A DNA stretch of 64,000 bases from Taxillus chinensis. Lineage: Eukaryota > Streptophyta > Magnoliopsida > Santalales > Loranthaceae. The DNA lies in contig CM042086.1 of assembly GCA_023512835.1 (NCBI GenBank), positions 10,293,559 through 10,357,558 of the forward strand. The letters are read 5' to 3'. A program made the position numbers and the translations under genes. The notes under the pieces were generated by a model. The model ran no database searches and was not told the origin of the DNA. It worked only from the letters and a program-made list of their open reading frames with translations. Shown piece by piece: positions 44,707-60,200 of the stretch. Each line of letters opens with the position of its first letter. Position 1 is the stretch's first letter.

Positions 44707-45703
44707 TTAATTATTGATTAATTACTACTCTACTAATCCCTCTCTCCCTCCCTCCTCTTCTGTCTTCCTAGCTACCTACTGAGATTTGTTGTGGTAGGTA
44801 TATAAATATAATTCTTATTATATATATATATATATGTTACTGTAGAGTCATGTTATATATTTTTAATTTGAACTTTAATATTAACTGTTTAAATTAGACT
44901 TTATTTTCTTAATTACTGTAATCTCACATTCTTATTATAGCCAAACTTATGTACTATATATTATATAATTATCTGTCCCGATGTAATTATTTTATTTCCT
45001 TCTTTTCTTCTTTTATTTTCTTTCACTGTTTTTTTTTTGTTATGGATTTGTTTACTATGCTTCTAAGTTAATTCTGTCTCCCTCTCACCCGTCTCACGCT
45101 GCACATTCCAACGTCTCCGCTTGTCCACACGGCATTGTATTTGTATCGCAAATATATATATTATAGCAAGATTCTCTTTCTCTTTATTATAATTTATTAT
45201 AATTTATATAATGCATTGTGAGCACTTAACAGATTATTAATTCCTGTAAAATATTTGTTTTCAGAAATATTTTTTTTGTTCGTCGCACTATTTCATTTAC
45301 TAGGCACCTTTTTTGGATTAATCCAAAAAAATAAAATCGGATGAATTAATTGAACTCGCATTTAATTTTAAAAAATTCATAACATTAAATTTGTGCTTGA
45401 ATTTAAAAGTTTATAACGTCAAATAAAACTTATATATATTACTTAATTGAATATTTTTATTTTTATTTTTATTTTTTGGCTAAAGGAGGGCTTTGATCGC
45501 GCGCCAATTAAGTTGCATTTAGCGAACCACTTGTTCTCCAATATTTTTTATATTAATCCTCCCTCTGTTTTCGAGAAACAACTTCGTACGTAAGTGGCCA
45601 TTAGTACCTGTGTTCTGTCTTTCATGTTGCATGACACACTTCCCTAATCCCCGCCTTTTTGCCCCCTCTTGGCAAAACCACGAAAGTTCCCAATCTCATA
45701 AGA

Positions 45704-45710
<7 letters not shown>

Positions 45711-45748
<38 letters not shown>
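45711..45748. repeat. (CT)n microsatellite
   Basis: An uninterrupted CT dinucleotide tract of nearly 40 bases in intergenic DNA. Confidence 0.9.
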
Positions 45749-45754
<6 letters not shown>

Positions 45755-46408
45755 CATATATAGCTCTATTTGAGATTTGGAAACTTTCATGAGCTATATA
45801 TAGAATTCAGTGATGATTGTTGCTCCGATTAAATTACACGATCATATATATTGTCGCCTCACAATCATTCCCACGCACCGCACAAATTAAACTCCGTGCT
45901 CATCTCGCCTTCACCGAACATCGCTGGATGTAGCACCAGCCGGAGTTGGTATGTACGTAGGGTGTGAGCAGGAATGACTGCGAGGAGTGGAGATGAACGA
46001 CAATATGCTATGCGTTTTGTTCTTAGCCCTTTCAATTAATATCTATATATATCCTTTTTGTGCGCGTGATCATGTAATATACAATAAATGTTTAATTTTT
46101 ATTCATGTAGTTTGTTCGATATAAATATGTGATGTTTTTTTTTTCATGTTGTTATAATGCTAGTTACTACTGCAATTATATAATTATTAAATAACCGCAA
46201 TAACGTCATAATTATATATATATATATATATATATATGGATAGAATGCAACAATACCCATATGACATGGAACCGACAATGAGTCGATGTGAAAGGGACCC
46301 ACGCGCGACGGAAATCATCATAATTCACAAAGCCGGGGCTGGCTTGCTTGCGAGTTGGGAGATGTCACTATCGATTTGGCCCTGATGTATGATGATAGAA
46401 TTAATCCC

Positions 46409-46441
46409 ATCCATCCATCCATCCATCCATCCATCCATCCA
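46409..46441. repeat. (ATCC)n microsatellite
   Basis: About eight tandem copies of the tetranucleotide ATCC in intergenic DNA. Confidence 0.9.
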
Positions 46442-48285
46442 CCCTGTCAGATGATTGAGACACAACAAACCGCCAATAAGCTACTTCCGTTTAGTCACTT
46501 GCATATATGTTCATTCATTGGCTTTCTTTTTCCAAGGCTATACAAAATGCATTAAAATACGACCACTCGGAACATCGGCCTCCAGGACAAACATAAAAGC
46601 AAATCAGAAAAAAAAATTGATGCGTGCCCATCCCGTAGAAAAAAAATTACCATGTTTTATTTTTTAAAATATAATTATTTTTTAAAACTAATAAGTACAC
46701 AGCTTTTATAAATATTTTTAATAAGTAATGTTTTAATAAGTAATGCATCATACTGTAATCATAAAAAAAATCCTAATTATGCATATAAAAATACAACCAT
46801 TCAAAACATCCTATAAGACAAACAAATATAAAAGCAAATCAGGGAAAAAAATGTTTGCCCTTCCAATAGAAAAAATAGAGTACAACAAATTTTTACGTCT
46901 TAGAATACTATATACAGATCGCGTCATTTTTGTATTATCGTCTTGAAATGTTATTAGAAAGTGTATGTGTATTATTTTTCCTTTAATCCATATAGAGAAG
47001 GACGGAGATTTTCAGGGGTGAGGTGAGAAATATGGGAGTGAATAGACAACCCACGTACATAATATTCCCTTGGGAGGCTTTTTCACAAAATATTACACTG
47101 CCATACACTATCACCTCTCATTAAAAACCTTTTATCTACCAAAAAATTTAGTGGGATAAAAATACTAGCGAAAAAAAAAAGCACGATTATATAATACCGT
47201 ATATCACTTTTAGTAAATATGATGCATTACTGTCATTCACAAATTTTCTAAATAATGTTACAAGTACAAATATCATAAGCATTATCACTCATTCTAATGT
47301 ATTGCACATCAACTTCTCTTACAAGTAATGACTTTATGTAAATCTGTTTACTTAAAGTAATTAATCCCCTTATTTGCCTCAAATTTAAGTTAAAAGTAAC
47401 CCACTTGGTAAAATGAATATTACACTTTAGTCATAAGTTACATAATATTTATAAACAAGCACCGTTGAATACTAAATTACTCAAACACTTCAATTTTATA
47501 ATTATGGGTCAAGAGTTTTTAATTTTAAGCCAAATATTGAAGGCACTTTTCCATTACTTCTTGTATGGACATCTTGATCGTTCCACAACTTTTTTTCCCC
47601 TTTCTTGATCATGAATCTAATAGAAATTAAAACAAATTTGAGCTTTTTAATGAATACTTATGTCCAGATTCAAAATACAAAAACAGGGTTCAAAACTTTC
47701 CTAAATAACACACATAGTAAAATGCTTCATTAACAATGCCTCAGTGCTTCATTAACCAGATATGGAATAAGTAAAATCAACTTCAATTGAGAGCAGATAA
47801 TCAAGAGTGCCCTGAGGAATGCGGCAGAGAGAATAATTTACCATCCTTAAAACAGGTGAAACACCACAATAGGTGAAAAAGGAGACACCAAGATAGAGGT
47901 TTGTGGTGAATCCCGTGATTGTTCATAATGAGGCTGCCCAAATTAGAAAAGGGGTCAACCCAAGCCCACAATTTTGAACCATATCAACACTCCACCGTCG
48001 GGATCATATAAAAAATGAGAAATGAGAATACACAAACACAACAACAGCTCCAGTTGGACTGCGCAGAGGGCCCAGAAAGAATCCAACCGTACCATCAGAA
48101 GACCAAAATATAGCTAAAGGATAACATATACAGATCTAAAATTGAGAAGTGACCTGCAAAATACCTTCTCCGCCGAAGTCTAGCCTATAAATCGATGAGA
48201 AACTCAATGTGAACGTTTTTCTTCCTCCTCCCCTCCATATAAAAGAATGAAAATGAATCCAGATACGGATCCCAACATTGCAACC

Positions 48286-51200
48286 TCACAAACTATTAAA
48301 CAGGTTCTTAAATCTTTGAGCAGTTGCGTTTGGACTCCTTCCTTCATAGACTGTAATTAGTGATTTTAATGCCTGTAATATCATCTCTTTCTTACGGTTC
48401 TCAATGGAACTAATTTCAGGCTCAATATTACATTCCTTGTTGGGCAATCTTGATATCAAGGCATTAAACCATTCTTCAAAAAACGAAGTTTTCTGTCAAG
48501 AAACAGTGATGCAGACATATTTAGCCCCATTAAACCCAAGAAAAATAATGCCCGGAGAAATGCTGGAAATAACTAAAACAGTATCTTCTATAAATTAAAA
48601 TGCTCACATCCACTCAGATGCATGACCACACTGAGACAATTCATAATCGCCAAAAACACTTCAAACTCCACAACAGGAAAAAAGAAGGGCTTAATAAATC
48701 AGCAGTAAAGATAATGGAATGACCTTATATACAAGAAGAATAAAACTAACAAAATGGTCCTTACTTTTATGAAAAAAAAATTCAGAAGCTGGTTCTCTGT
48801 ACACGATGCAAGGCCAAGTACATGCAACATCGTGGAGGTCAACTGCAACAAAAAGCTTAAAGAAACAGTAAATAAAGCAAATGGAAAGAATTGCTGATAA
48901 GGACTGTCGACTAAAACATTTCAGATTTTCACACTTTCTGCATTTTCCTTTTCCCATTCAATCTAGGGCTTTGATGTTTATTCTTTGCCTGTGCAAACTT
49001 AAGAGGAAGTGTAATATCTTAATAGTAGTCATGCCACAATTGTATGAAAGGTATTTCAGTCTTCTAGCATAGTGTTGTTCCTTTTCTTTCCATATTACTT
49101 TCCATGTATAGTTTACTATATTCACGCAACAACTGGAAAGGATGGGAAAAACTATGGCTTTCTCGCCTTTAGGCAGTGTTATTAAAATAATATTAACTTG
49201 ACCAATTAATATTTATTATTGGAATGTTACTAATCAAGAATGGTTCAAAAATGAAAATTTAACCTATCCACGTGCTCAAAGCAAGAGATTTATGTGAAAC
49301 AGACCTGCTTCTCTAACATAACCATATATTTGAAATTTGCCGGTCCTGCAATATTCTCCGAAGTTATATTCTCAAGTATATGCTGCAGACTTTGAACGAT
49401 ATCTGAGTATGAGCCCCCATAGTCTGCATAAAGGAAAAGAAAATCAAGGTCAAGAACTAGTCCTAAATAAGACATTTAGAAACACTACTATGTTTATGCA
49501 TCAGCCATGCTAGGACTAGTGGGCTTGGTTCATTATTTCATTACATTGTACATATACATGTGTTACACCTGCAATGATTGTGTGTGATACAGGAGAAATG
49601 AGCCTGGTGGTGTACCCGAAACTTTTAGTTCAAAGGAAATAGGAAACTCACCTGAATATGGCAAGGAATAAGTACCTGAATTCTTACCAAGTGTGCCAAG
49701 TAAAGACCGCGCCTTCTCAACCTCTCCTAGATTAAGACCTATCTCCTGTGGTCCAACCTCATTGGATTTCACTGTAGTCATATGGGCCTGACCATTATTT
49801 CAAGAGAATTTTCCCTTCTAGCCCCATATGACTCGGAGGTTTGCCAAAGAGTGCACCACAAGTTGTCCCAATTCTAAGGTTTTTGTGGAGCAAGTCCTTT
49901 GTTCTCATACTTCAATGCCTGCCCATCATTTGTGGCAACATCCTTGCCACCACTAGCTACTAGGCTATTTTTGTCGTCACCTCCATGAGCTATCAATGCT
50001 GACCTATCCATGTGTTATGATTCAAGCATCAGACTCCAGCTCTCCTCACCATGGACAAGAGCCACAATTTCATTAACGCATGACACTTCTTGCTTTTTAA
50101 GAATCTAAATCCTCACTTGGTCAAACTCTAGATTAAGTCCAACCATGAAGTCATAGAATCAATCCTGCACAATAAACTCCAAATCTTCCAACACACTTGG
50201 TTTTGATGATCCAAGAGTGATCAAACTCCTGCCATAGATACTTTGTACGGCTGGCATACTCAATGACATAATTGTCTCCACATCTTGCTACTATCGTCTT
50301 CGCTTTTACCTTATACAATTGAGTTGCATTTCTGGCTTTGGAATACGTTTGTTGAACTGCATCCCAAACATCCTTAGTAATATCCAAGAAAAAACAGGTA
50401 TAACTAATATCCAAGATCATCAAGTTCCACAGCCATGCCATGAGGCATCAAATTTGAGATCACCAGGTTTTGGTCCAACTCTTGTGAGATGGCATACTTT
50501 TCCTTTGCCATTCAGAATTGTACAAATGAGTTGAGATCACTTGAGATAGTTTTTTCCATTCAACCTATATGATGTCTGGATATTTTATAACTCCTCGGGT
50601 TTCCTCCTCATCTCTTCTACTTGTGATGCAATAAAACTTTTTATAATATCCAACACAGTGCAAAAGAAAGGATAATTTTCTCAATCTCACACACTGAAAT
50701 TACCAGCAATGAAAGCCGATCAAGGTAATGAAGGTTAATTACACATTAATGTCGTAGTCCTTTCGATTGCTCCATTAATATCGTTAATTAATGTTGTCCG
50801 TTACAATCCCTTTGAATGATCCATTAATATCATCCCTTATAATCCATTGAATTGCTCGGTCTAAGAATTGGATTGTCCATACTTCCAACAAAAACCCTAA
50901 TGGAAGTGTTGTAAATATCGTAATACATGACAGTTTGGACATAACTTTGTGTGATATTTTTCGAGTGACAACCCAGTAACTTATCATTACATTTAGCTTC
51001 ATTCTCTCCATAATCATATAATAAAATATTTTCTCTACTTATTTTACAAGTAATGAAGACTTCAACATTAAAGGCACATATAAAGTTAGTGCATGAGTGA
51101 AAAACATAGATGACAATAAATATATACTTCTATTTTAACAAGCATATGAACATTGAGAACATCCCATTCTGCCCATTGAAATTATGCATAAAATACAAAG

Positions 51201-54200
51201 TTGTTCCCTTACACAAAAACATGTTATATCTTACTGAGACGTGATTTTAAAAAACGTAACAATCAATATTCAATCCCCACCATGCAATGTAGGGATGGCC
51301 CTTAAGGCTTACTAACTTACCATTTATCGATACTGGCACAGCCAATGCAACAGCAGCTTGTATCCTGGTCTTAAAATTAGAAGAATCCCGAAGCAGCAGC
51401 AAAAGAACACTAAACACAGAAGGAGCCCTGACAGAAAAGTGAGTAGACATAATTAATAGATGCACATCAAACCCTGTTTCTTTGCTATGAACAAGGATAT
51501 GCGATACCCAGAAATGAAAGAATTATAATACACACACCATAAGTAATGTCATGGTATGTCCTTGGGTGGGCATTGCCAAATGAAGCTCAACAGTTTCCAC
51601 ATTAGACCATTCCAAGTGCATGGATTTAAAGAACAATAAAAATTATGAATAACTGACCATGTAAAGTGCAGACGCTATGCATTTAACTGACCATGTAAAG
51701 TGAAAACCCTAACCATATTCAAATTTCATGCACATGAATGTTCACGTGTTTCTAATAAATCCATTTAAAATGGCCTCACCTGAAGGCCACTGGGCTCTCC
51801 ATTGGATGGCTGTCAACCAAGGACTCGCTTAAAATGAGACTCGCAATTAAACTATTGCATACACCATACCACTTAGATATATCACTGAAAGTGTTTGAAT
51901 AACCCCAAGCAAAACTCGCTAGAGGGTACCATGTTTTGACTGCCACTTTCAGAATGAGCTACTAAAGCATGCAAAGAATCAACACCGTTATCAAGTGTAC
52001 TGGTCCAAGTCTAGTCATTCCATGCAGAATAACTAAAACATTATGGTATTCTTGAGCACAAAATTTTGAATATATAAATTAGAACAATATATGTACAACA
52101 GCTTTGCTAATGTGAACAGGCAGAAAATCGAGTTTCATATCAAAATGCTATCAGGAATCAAAGATGTCCATCCATAATTGTACGCTCTCACGACCCAACG
52201 AGATCTATCCATAATTGTTTTAAGTAGTTTATTAGTGGCTGTGAAGCTCACACACGATAAGAAGCAGAAACAATAATTGTATCTCACTAGTCTTTACCAA
52301 TCCATATTCTGCAGTTTTATTGTCTCATTCAGAAATAGGTAGCTCAAAGCATGACAGACATTCCATTGGACCTGTTTAACACAAACTCATTGTCAAGCAG
52401 GGCAGAAAATTGTGTGAGAGCATAAAATTACTTATCCAAAAAATGCTAACTATAGGGATTTAAATACCTTCACATTACCAGTTGTAACACAAGAAAGAAA
52501 TGCCTGCACCATTCTGTCTAGAAAATGTGAATCTCCTACAAAACTCAAATGATATAAACCTGATAAGGATCTGTGACTACTGTTCGGTTCACTGCTCGAT
52601 GGCAACATTTCAGGGCAATCGGTTTTTAAAGACATTCCCATTGAATTTACTGGCTCACCATAACCACTGGATACAACCCTACACGGGACAAATCTTGAAA
52701 GATTCCCTAGTGCTCTCACAGCATTTGACTTTATCTATAAGAAAAAAAAAATAATCTTAATAACCATAAACAAGGTCATCAAAAATATAAATGCTGATAT
52801 GAAAAAAAAATACAAATAATCTTAATAACCATAACATTGTGGAAAAGCTTGAAAAGCATAAATGAGATAGTCCACTGCTTTTATTACGATTGATGTTTGC
52901 ATCTAAAAAATGGGATAGTGTGGAAGGGATGTTCAAGCAAATTGGTAATTCAAGGTTTTGGAAAACTATAACACATTGCATAAATTGTGTAAGTCCACTT
53001 GTTAGTACTGGTACTTATTCATGGAGACAAGGGCTAAGATTGATGCACAAGTTCAATTTTTTTTTTAAATAAATTAAATTAAAAAATAAAATAAATAATA
53101 ATAATATTTTTTTTAAAAAAAAAACTGAAGGAATGAATGAACATGGCAGTCTTAATAAGAGACAAAACAACCAGGTGATGATGACTTTCTTGTTATTTCA
53201 GATTTCTAAGTCACTTAATTTCCAAACTAATCTTCATAAAGTTTTTTAGTGGCAAAGCTATGGTGAAGAATGAAATGAATTACAAAGGCTTGCAATTCCT
53301 GATTCCTGTTCTTATCCTCAAATTTAGAGCTGCTGGCTGTGAAAGGAATTGGAGCACTTTTGAACAAGTGTATTCAAAGGAAAGAGGGAGATTGGAGCAA
53401 TGACAAGTAAATGCATTTTTTGATGATGAGTGGATTATCAAAAGTGAAAGTTTTTTTTTCCTAAAGATACCTTGTGCATGGATGTTCAAGAATGCTTAAA
53501 TGTTAATGATGGGGAGAAAAAATGCAGCAGATTAAATTTGTTGTGTTTTATACGGTCTACCAAATTTTGAACTTAATAATATTTTTTTAATGTACGGAAG
53601 AAGAACTTAGATGCCAGGCCTGGTAGTAGCAAAAGTGCAAGTGCTACTGATAGATTCTCTCTTCCCCGCTGGTTTGATTGGCCAATCACTCCAACACTGG
53701 TTTGATTGGCCCTCAACACTTTCTCCCACATCCTCTCTTTCTTCCTTATTCTTTCTCTATAGTGAATCTTTAAATATATATATATGGCTGTTGTGTCAAC
53801 CCATGGTTAACATGTAATAGATTGAACTAGAGGTGTTGATTTTCTTCTCTTAGCAACCCAGAGAGAGGTGTTGGTTCTTTCTAGGTGTGGAACAATTTTA
53901 TCCGGAGACCTAACGAGTATATCTCTTGTATCCAGGGCAAGAGAAAATGATTCACAACAGGAGGGGAATTCAAAGGTGGTGACCATCCAAAACCCCAGTA
54001 TTAAAGGTGTGGTTTGGTTCCATCCATGGATTTTTTAAGAACGATTGCAAGGATCCAAGACCAATGAACTTTGGTGCATCATCCAAAACCCCGGTACTAA
54101 AGGTGTGGTTTGGTTCCATCCACGGCTTTTTGACAAGTGAATGTAAGGAGCCAAGACCAAAGAAATTTGGTGCATGATGGGTCTTGTTACTTTGAAGGGC

Positions 54201-57200
54201 ATTGGTAAGGCTAAGTACTTGACAGAATTGCCTTTGTCTTTTACAGACCTAGATTACTTGATTTGGGATGCCGAGGAGAATTGCATTTTTATACTTTCGT
54301 ATTCCATGGATTGGAAGGCTAAGGTCATTAGCTAATTATCCTACTGAGTCAGGGAGAGCATTTTATTCATGAACACTACCGAGTTTCAGACCTCGTTTGA
54401 TGAACTTCATGTATCCCAACCAGTCCAACAGAGATGATAACCCAATGAGCTTCAGCAAGCTCTACCACTTCTTTCTAGTCTACAATAGACTTAGCACTGT
54501 AACTATTGGGGTTCATTCCTCTCCAGCAAGTTTGTCATCATTGCGGCTTTACTGATCACCTCATTATTAATTGTTCTAAGGTAAATAGTTCCCCAGGAAG
54601 CAACCAAGTAGCTGATAAAGTAGCAGACTTGTTTGCAGCCTCACAAGAAAAACCAAGAAAGGTAAAGTAAAATACATGATAAAATAAAATATAAATAACT
54701 AAATAACAGTCTGATGTCAAATTAAAAGGAGAGCAAAAGCAAGCGGGAGAGAGGGAGCTTCAGCTTCTTTGTGTGCCCAAACTTATGATCAAGTTATATA
54801 TTGGACTAATTGTTGCATCACTGATTTTTTTATTTTTCAAAGTGGATTATTGATCAAAGGAAAACCATCAATGTTATGAACCTCTAAAAGTTACAATTAA
54901 CTACTCCATGCATCCTATCATTAAGTAATTTACATTATATAAAGTAGGTTTTAAAAATAGAACTGCTGGATTTTAAGGCTGTTGAAAGCTTATCATGTAA
55001 AAGTTATCCTAACACTGCTTCAGTGAACTAATGATGTCCAGGCCAAAATGCAATAAAATCGGATTCAAAGAAATCTAAAAGGTTCAACCAATCAAATGAG
55101 GGGAAGGAAAACGAAGTAACTTTCAGGCTTAGTATTGAATATAATAAGAATTTTCACCCACAGCTAGTGAAAAAGATTATAACTCAATCTGCAATAATGA
55201 TAAGAAAAAAATAAATAAAAATTGACATATAAACCGCATCTTGAATATATTATACTCTTCCACAGGTAAGAGCAAATTTAAGGAAACCATAATTAAATAA
55301 TCTTGCAACCAGCCAACATATGATACCTTATCACCATCTTTAGTGAGACGCAAAGCACTTTCAGTCAATAATGCCACCAATCCAGAATACGCACCTGTTT
55401 TATGTACACAGAAATGAGGTCAACAAACAAAGTAACATTACTGGGAAAAGATGAGGTAAATCATTACTGCAATCCTAGAGCACCTTCCAGTAGAAGATCA
55501 TTCGTGCAGTGACGGAGAGAATCACATATGTTTGCCAAAGCCCAAGAGGCTGTTGTTCGCACCTGCCAAAAGTATTTACAAGAAATTTTGATGCCCGATA
55601 ATTACAAATGCAAGGAATAAATACAAAGATGAAATACAATAAGAATACCGATATGGAAGCATCACGAGTGTTGAATTCAGCAGCATGGCTCAACTTGTTT
55701 AGCAACTCCGCACTATAACATTATAGTCCTTGGTATTATAGGAATCCTAGAAATTGAAAAAATATATATACAGAAAGCTCAAAGAAATACTACTTTGAAA
55801 GCGAGGATCACCTCTGAGAAACTTGTCGAAAGCATGTAATGACACCAATTGCTCGACAAGCAGCAGACCTAACCGAAGGAACCTCATCATTTAAAGCAGC
55901 ATTTATCTACAAAATTTTAACAGATTTAATACATGATTTAACAGAAGAATAATGTATAGCATATATCTTTAAAAAAACTTACTAAAGATCCAATAATGAA
56001 GGCCTGTTCCTCTTTTGTGAGAGAGAAGAAAACAGAGGATGTTATACCCGCCAAGCAAGTAATGGAAGCAGCCCTCACCTTTCAGTAGATATAAAAGAAA
56101 AAATAAAAAACATAAGAGATATCCAAAAGTAAGAAAGTATCACATAGCATAGTGTAAGACAGTCAAAATCCTGCAAATGATGTATCAAACAAAACACAAA
56201 TAACAGGATGACCAGGTCGTTGGAGGGTCTTGCTCGATGCTTCAGCAGTGCATACGAGACTAAGGTGTTTGTAATATTATTTTTATATAAGAATTTCTAT
56301 TGTAATTTGTAATATTGTAACATAAAAATAAAGTAAAAGCAATTCAACTCAATGCATAGATTAATAAATTTAAGAAATTTAACATAACTTTATAACATTA
56401 AAATAAGCGAAACATCAAAACTTAAAATATAAAATATTGAATGTCATTGCTGCGGGAGAAGGCCAGGAGGGAGAGAACACGAGCGGCGGCGGCGGTCACT
56501 GGGGAGGGAGACAGCAGTGGCAGTCACAGAGAAGATGCTGTTGCAACCGGCAGGAGAGACATTTGTTCACTTTATTATTTATTATTTATTTGCCTAATCA
56601 GCTAGGCCCATATTAGGCTATTTCTTTTTTCTACTAGAAAAGGAAGAATTTATTAAAAAGCCATCACCAAGAAGGTAACGAAGTTACAACTCAAGAGCAT
56701 CAACATCAACCTATTAGACTATTTCAACCTAATATAAATAAGGAAACTATGAACCTAAAATAGATTAACAAAATTCCCTTATTCCCTGCCATTGTTCGCA
56801 GGGTTTCGAACTAGTACTACTAGGATTCACATGGAGAGTACTTACCACTAGGCATAGCCCCGTCACACTACTATTTTCAATTTAGGATTCTTATTTTTTC
56901 AAGAGTTACATAATTTCATTATGGTTTCATATTCCATAAACGTTTCTGAGTTTGACAGTACTTTCTTTTTTTTAGTTGGCTATAATTAGGCCTTAAATAT
57001 TTACTTGAAATCAGATTCGAGATTATGAATAAAGTCTGAGATGGCTGTAGCCTACTTCCGCTCACCCTCTTTTCATCTTCAATTTGTTCTTGTTTTTCCC
57101 TCTGTTCTATCTGTTTTTGTTATTCTCTCCACTCCATTAATATATTAAAAAATTGATGAATGTACAGGAAAATGAATCTTTTTATCAATTTTGTAGATTG

Positions 57201-60200
57201 TTCATTGAGTAGAATAAGTGCATAATGCTGAGATTCACAGCATTATGGGCGCATTTAATGAGGGATCAATTAGCAAAGTATTTCCATGTCTATCTGGACA
57301 ATGTGAAATGCATATAAAGCATTAAGATGCTGACCGTTACTAGATGCTTCATCATACTATTAACGTCCATATACAATGTATGTAGAGTTAATTGTTCGAA
57401 TTACAATATAACAGAGTCGTAACTACCCACATTAATGTGTTATGATTTTATCAGTCCTATGCATAAGCGTATTTCAGTGTATTTGAGATATATCAGTTAT
57501 ACAGAATTATCTCTCTACTTTTCTTCGGATACTCATATAATAGCAAAACAAGCCATATGATTAAAAAAATAGCAACACAGGCCACAACCCCACCCACCCC
57601 TCTTCCACACACACAAAAAAGGAAAAATAATAATAAATTTTGCATGCCTAATCTATAATTTTTTATCAACTTATCTCCAAGATTCATTACCAACCATGGC
57701 AGAATTATGGCTGAAAGTCAAAGGAAGATGCTTCTCTATTGCTTCACACCACTGCTGCCAACCGAGGCAACATGCCTTTGCCTCAGCATCTTCAACCTCC
57801 TTTAGTTCATGCACTGGAGCTGATGAAATTTTTTTTATCCGAAGGCAATCATAAGTGAATGGGGTTTCCAGAGATTTATCATCTGAAACATCCTCAGTTC
57901 CTCTAAATCCAGATATGGCACGAAGGCTTTCATCCAAAACCTGAGTTACATTGAAATTTTAGTCTTTGCTTTGCATTATATCCAACATAAACATAATGTT
58001 TTTTAAAATGAAACCAGCAATCCAAATATGAATACGGGCTCATACTGAACCTTTTACGTCAGGTGATATGAATGAGGCTCACTTTATGAAAATAACACAA
58101 ATCCTTAACATGTAACTATCATAAATTAGCAGTCAGTTAGGGAGGGCATTATAAAAACGACCATCAACCAAAAAATCTAATGTGATCAAGCATGCAGAAT
58201 CTACAAAGAGCGCATTTCTGAAGGGCATGAAAAAGAAATATGAAGCTGGTCGTTAACCAAAATCTTAAGCCCCAAACCATTCATAACTTATATAGAAGGA
58301 GACTGCAGTCTGAATGGAAAACAAATAAATAATTAAAATTACACATTACCTTAATTGCTGCTGTAATGACTTTTTCATAAATTGGCCCAAAAGAATTTCC
58401 AATGTGGCCCTTTAATAACTGTGTAGAACCACCTGAATTATCTAAACTCAAAAGTCTGTAGACAATAATAGAAATTTCCCCCCAACAAGTAACTGTTATG
58501 TTTGGGTAGTTGTGTGACACAGCTCTAAGGGCCTGGAAACAACAAATTCTCTCATTATTGACAAATAAGATTAGATTATTAAAAGTGCAAAAGAAAAATT
58601 GGGAAAAAAAAATCTTCACATTTAGGTTGGTTTGCTTCAACAGCATGGGAAAAGCAGTAATGCTCCTCAGAAGTCCCCTAACTAATAGTTATACATCATG
58701 TAATGCTCTGTAGAATTTGTGTAACTGATAGGTTATAGGATTTATACACAAACACATAAGCGTGAAAAGATAAATTTAGAAAAAATGAACATGTTTTCAT
58801 AATCAAAGTGTAAATTGTTTTCCCCAAACACCAGAATGGGCTATCTCACCTGCTTTTACTAGCTAATCGTAGCATTCTAATAGAATCATTAGCAAAATTT
58901 CAATTGCTATTACAATAACTTAACACTAGTTTAAAACAGGAGCACTTAAAGCAAGAACCAGTCAAGATTACTAAGACGGAAAAACACTAGCGACACACAT
59001 AAAATCCTAGTGTTAATAGAAATATTACCTGGAGAGCCTCAAAGCAAATTGTCAAATTTGTTGCTTGTTTAGAATATCGAAATATGGTAGAAAGGACATT
59101 TGAAAGCCCATGAGCGTCAACAAAACCTGAATATAAGGTTGAAGATAACTAAAATCGAAGGTAACGAAAAAACAAAATAGAACAAGAATGTATATTTTCT
59201 GTGAGCACACAGACAGGAAGATCAATTGGTGATATTAATAGGAAGCCATACAAATCTGTGATCACATCTTTGATTGCCGATCTGCTTTACATGAGAAAGG
59301 GCTAGCAAGGCCTATCTATATTATCTTACCCTTTAATATTTAAAGAGACCCCTACTAAGTGTAGAACAAATTATGGAAGCAAACATGCACATGGCATTAG
59401 CAAAGACAGTTATTGCAGTCTCAAAACAGCCTGTGAAGGGGCAGTTTGTTCATATGTACAAAGACACAAGTGTGAGAGCAGGATGACTGGAAGATTTTTT
59501 TCTTTTTTTCTTCGCCTAAAAAAAGACTTGACTGAACAGCAACATTATGAAAGATAAGGTAAAGATTGCATAGAAGATCTCTTCACAATGCAAATCAGTA
59601 ATCCTATCAGATATCAATGAAACTCAATGTAATAGAGTTCCAAAAATCAAGTACACAGAAGCAAGGAAACTAAACTTAAAATGTGAAGGTTCATGGGCCA
59701 GGCACATGAGATAAAAATAAGCAGAACATTACTATTAATCTTGATATTTTGGTCGTTTGATCTTTATTGTTGTGAATGATCTATTATTCTAGTTATATTG
59801 TATGAATTTGAATTGGCCATTTGATTCAATGTTGGATCACCATAAGAAAGAATTAATGCTAAAATAAAGTAAAAAATAGGGCTTTATGGGAAGGAGTGAC
59901 AACCAGGGTAGGCATGCTCCTAAATAGTTATAGAGTTAAATCTAGCATTCCAACTCAGAAAAATTAAATGGACCTAATGATTTATATTAAGTTGTGATCA
60001 CAACAGTTAACAGAAGGTGTGTGTGTGTGTGTGTTAAGCAATGAAAGAAGGTAGCACATACATCAAGTTTGAATATCATTCCCACAAGGACTAGGGGGAT
60101 CCAGCTATTGGTACTAAAAGTACCTAAACTAATCAAGTTGAAACCAAGAGAATAAAGCACCCAACCTAGGAAGATGAATAAAAAATAATCCACATTATAT

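Larger units (their letters stand above)
44707..48285. other. Intergenic region between convergent GRAS and HEATR6-like genes
   Basis: No gene is supported. It contains the 3' regions of both genes, TA repeats (about 44820-44835 and 46215-46238), a long (CT)n tract (about 45711-45748) and an (ATCC)n tract (about 46409-46441). The part 46600-46900 has two loosely similar copies of a phrase ending in acaaacataaaagcaaatca (near 46587 and 46820). The final few hundred bases are the 3' UTR of the HEATR6-like gene. Confidence 0.6.
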
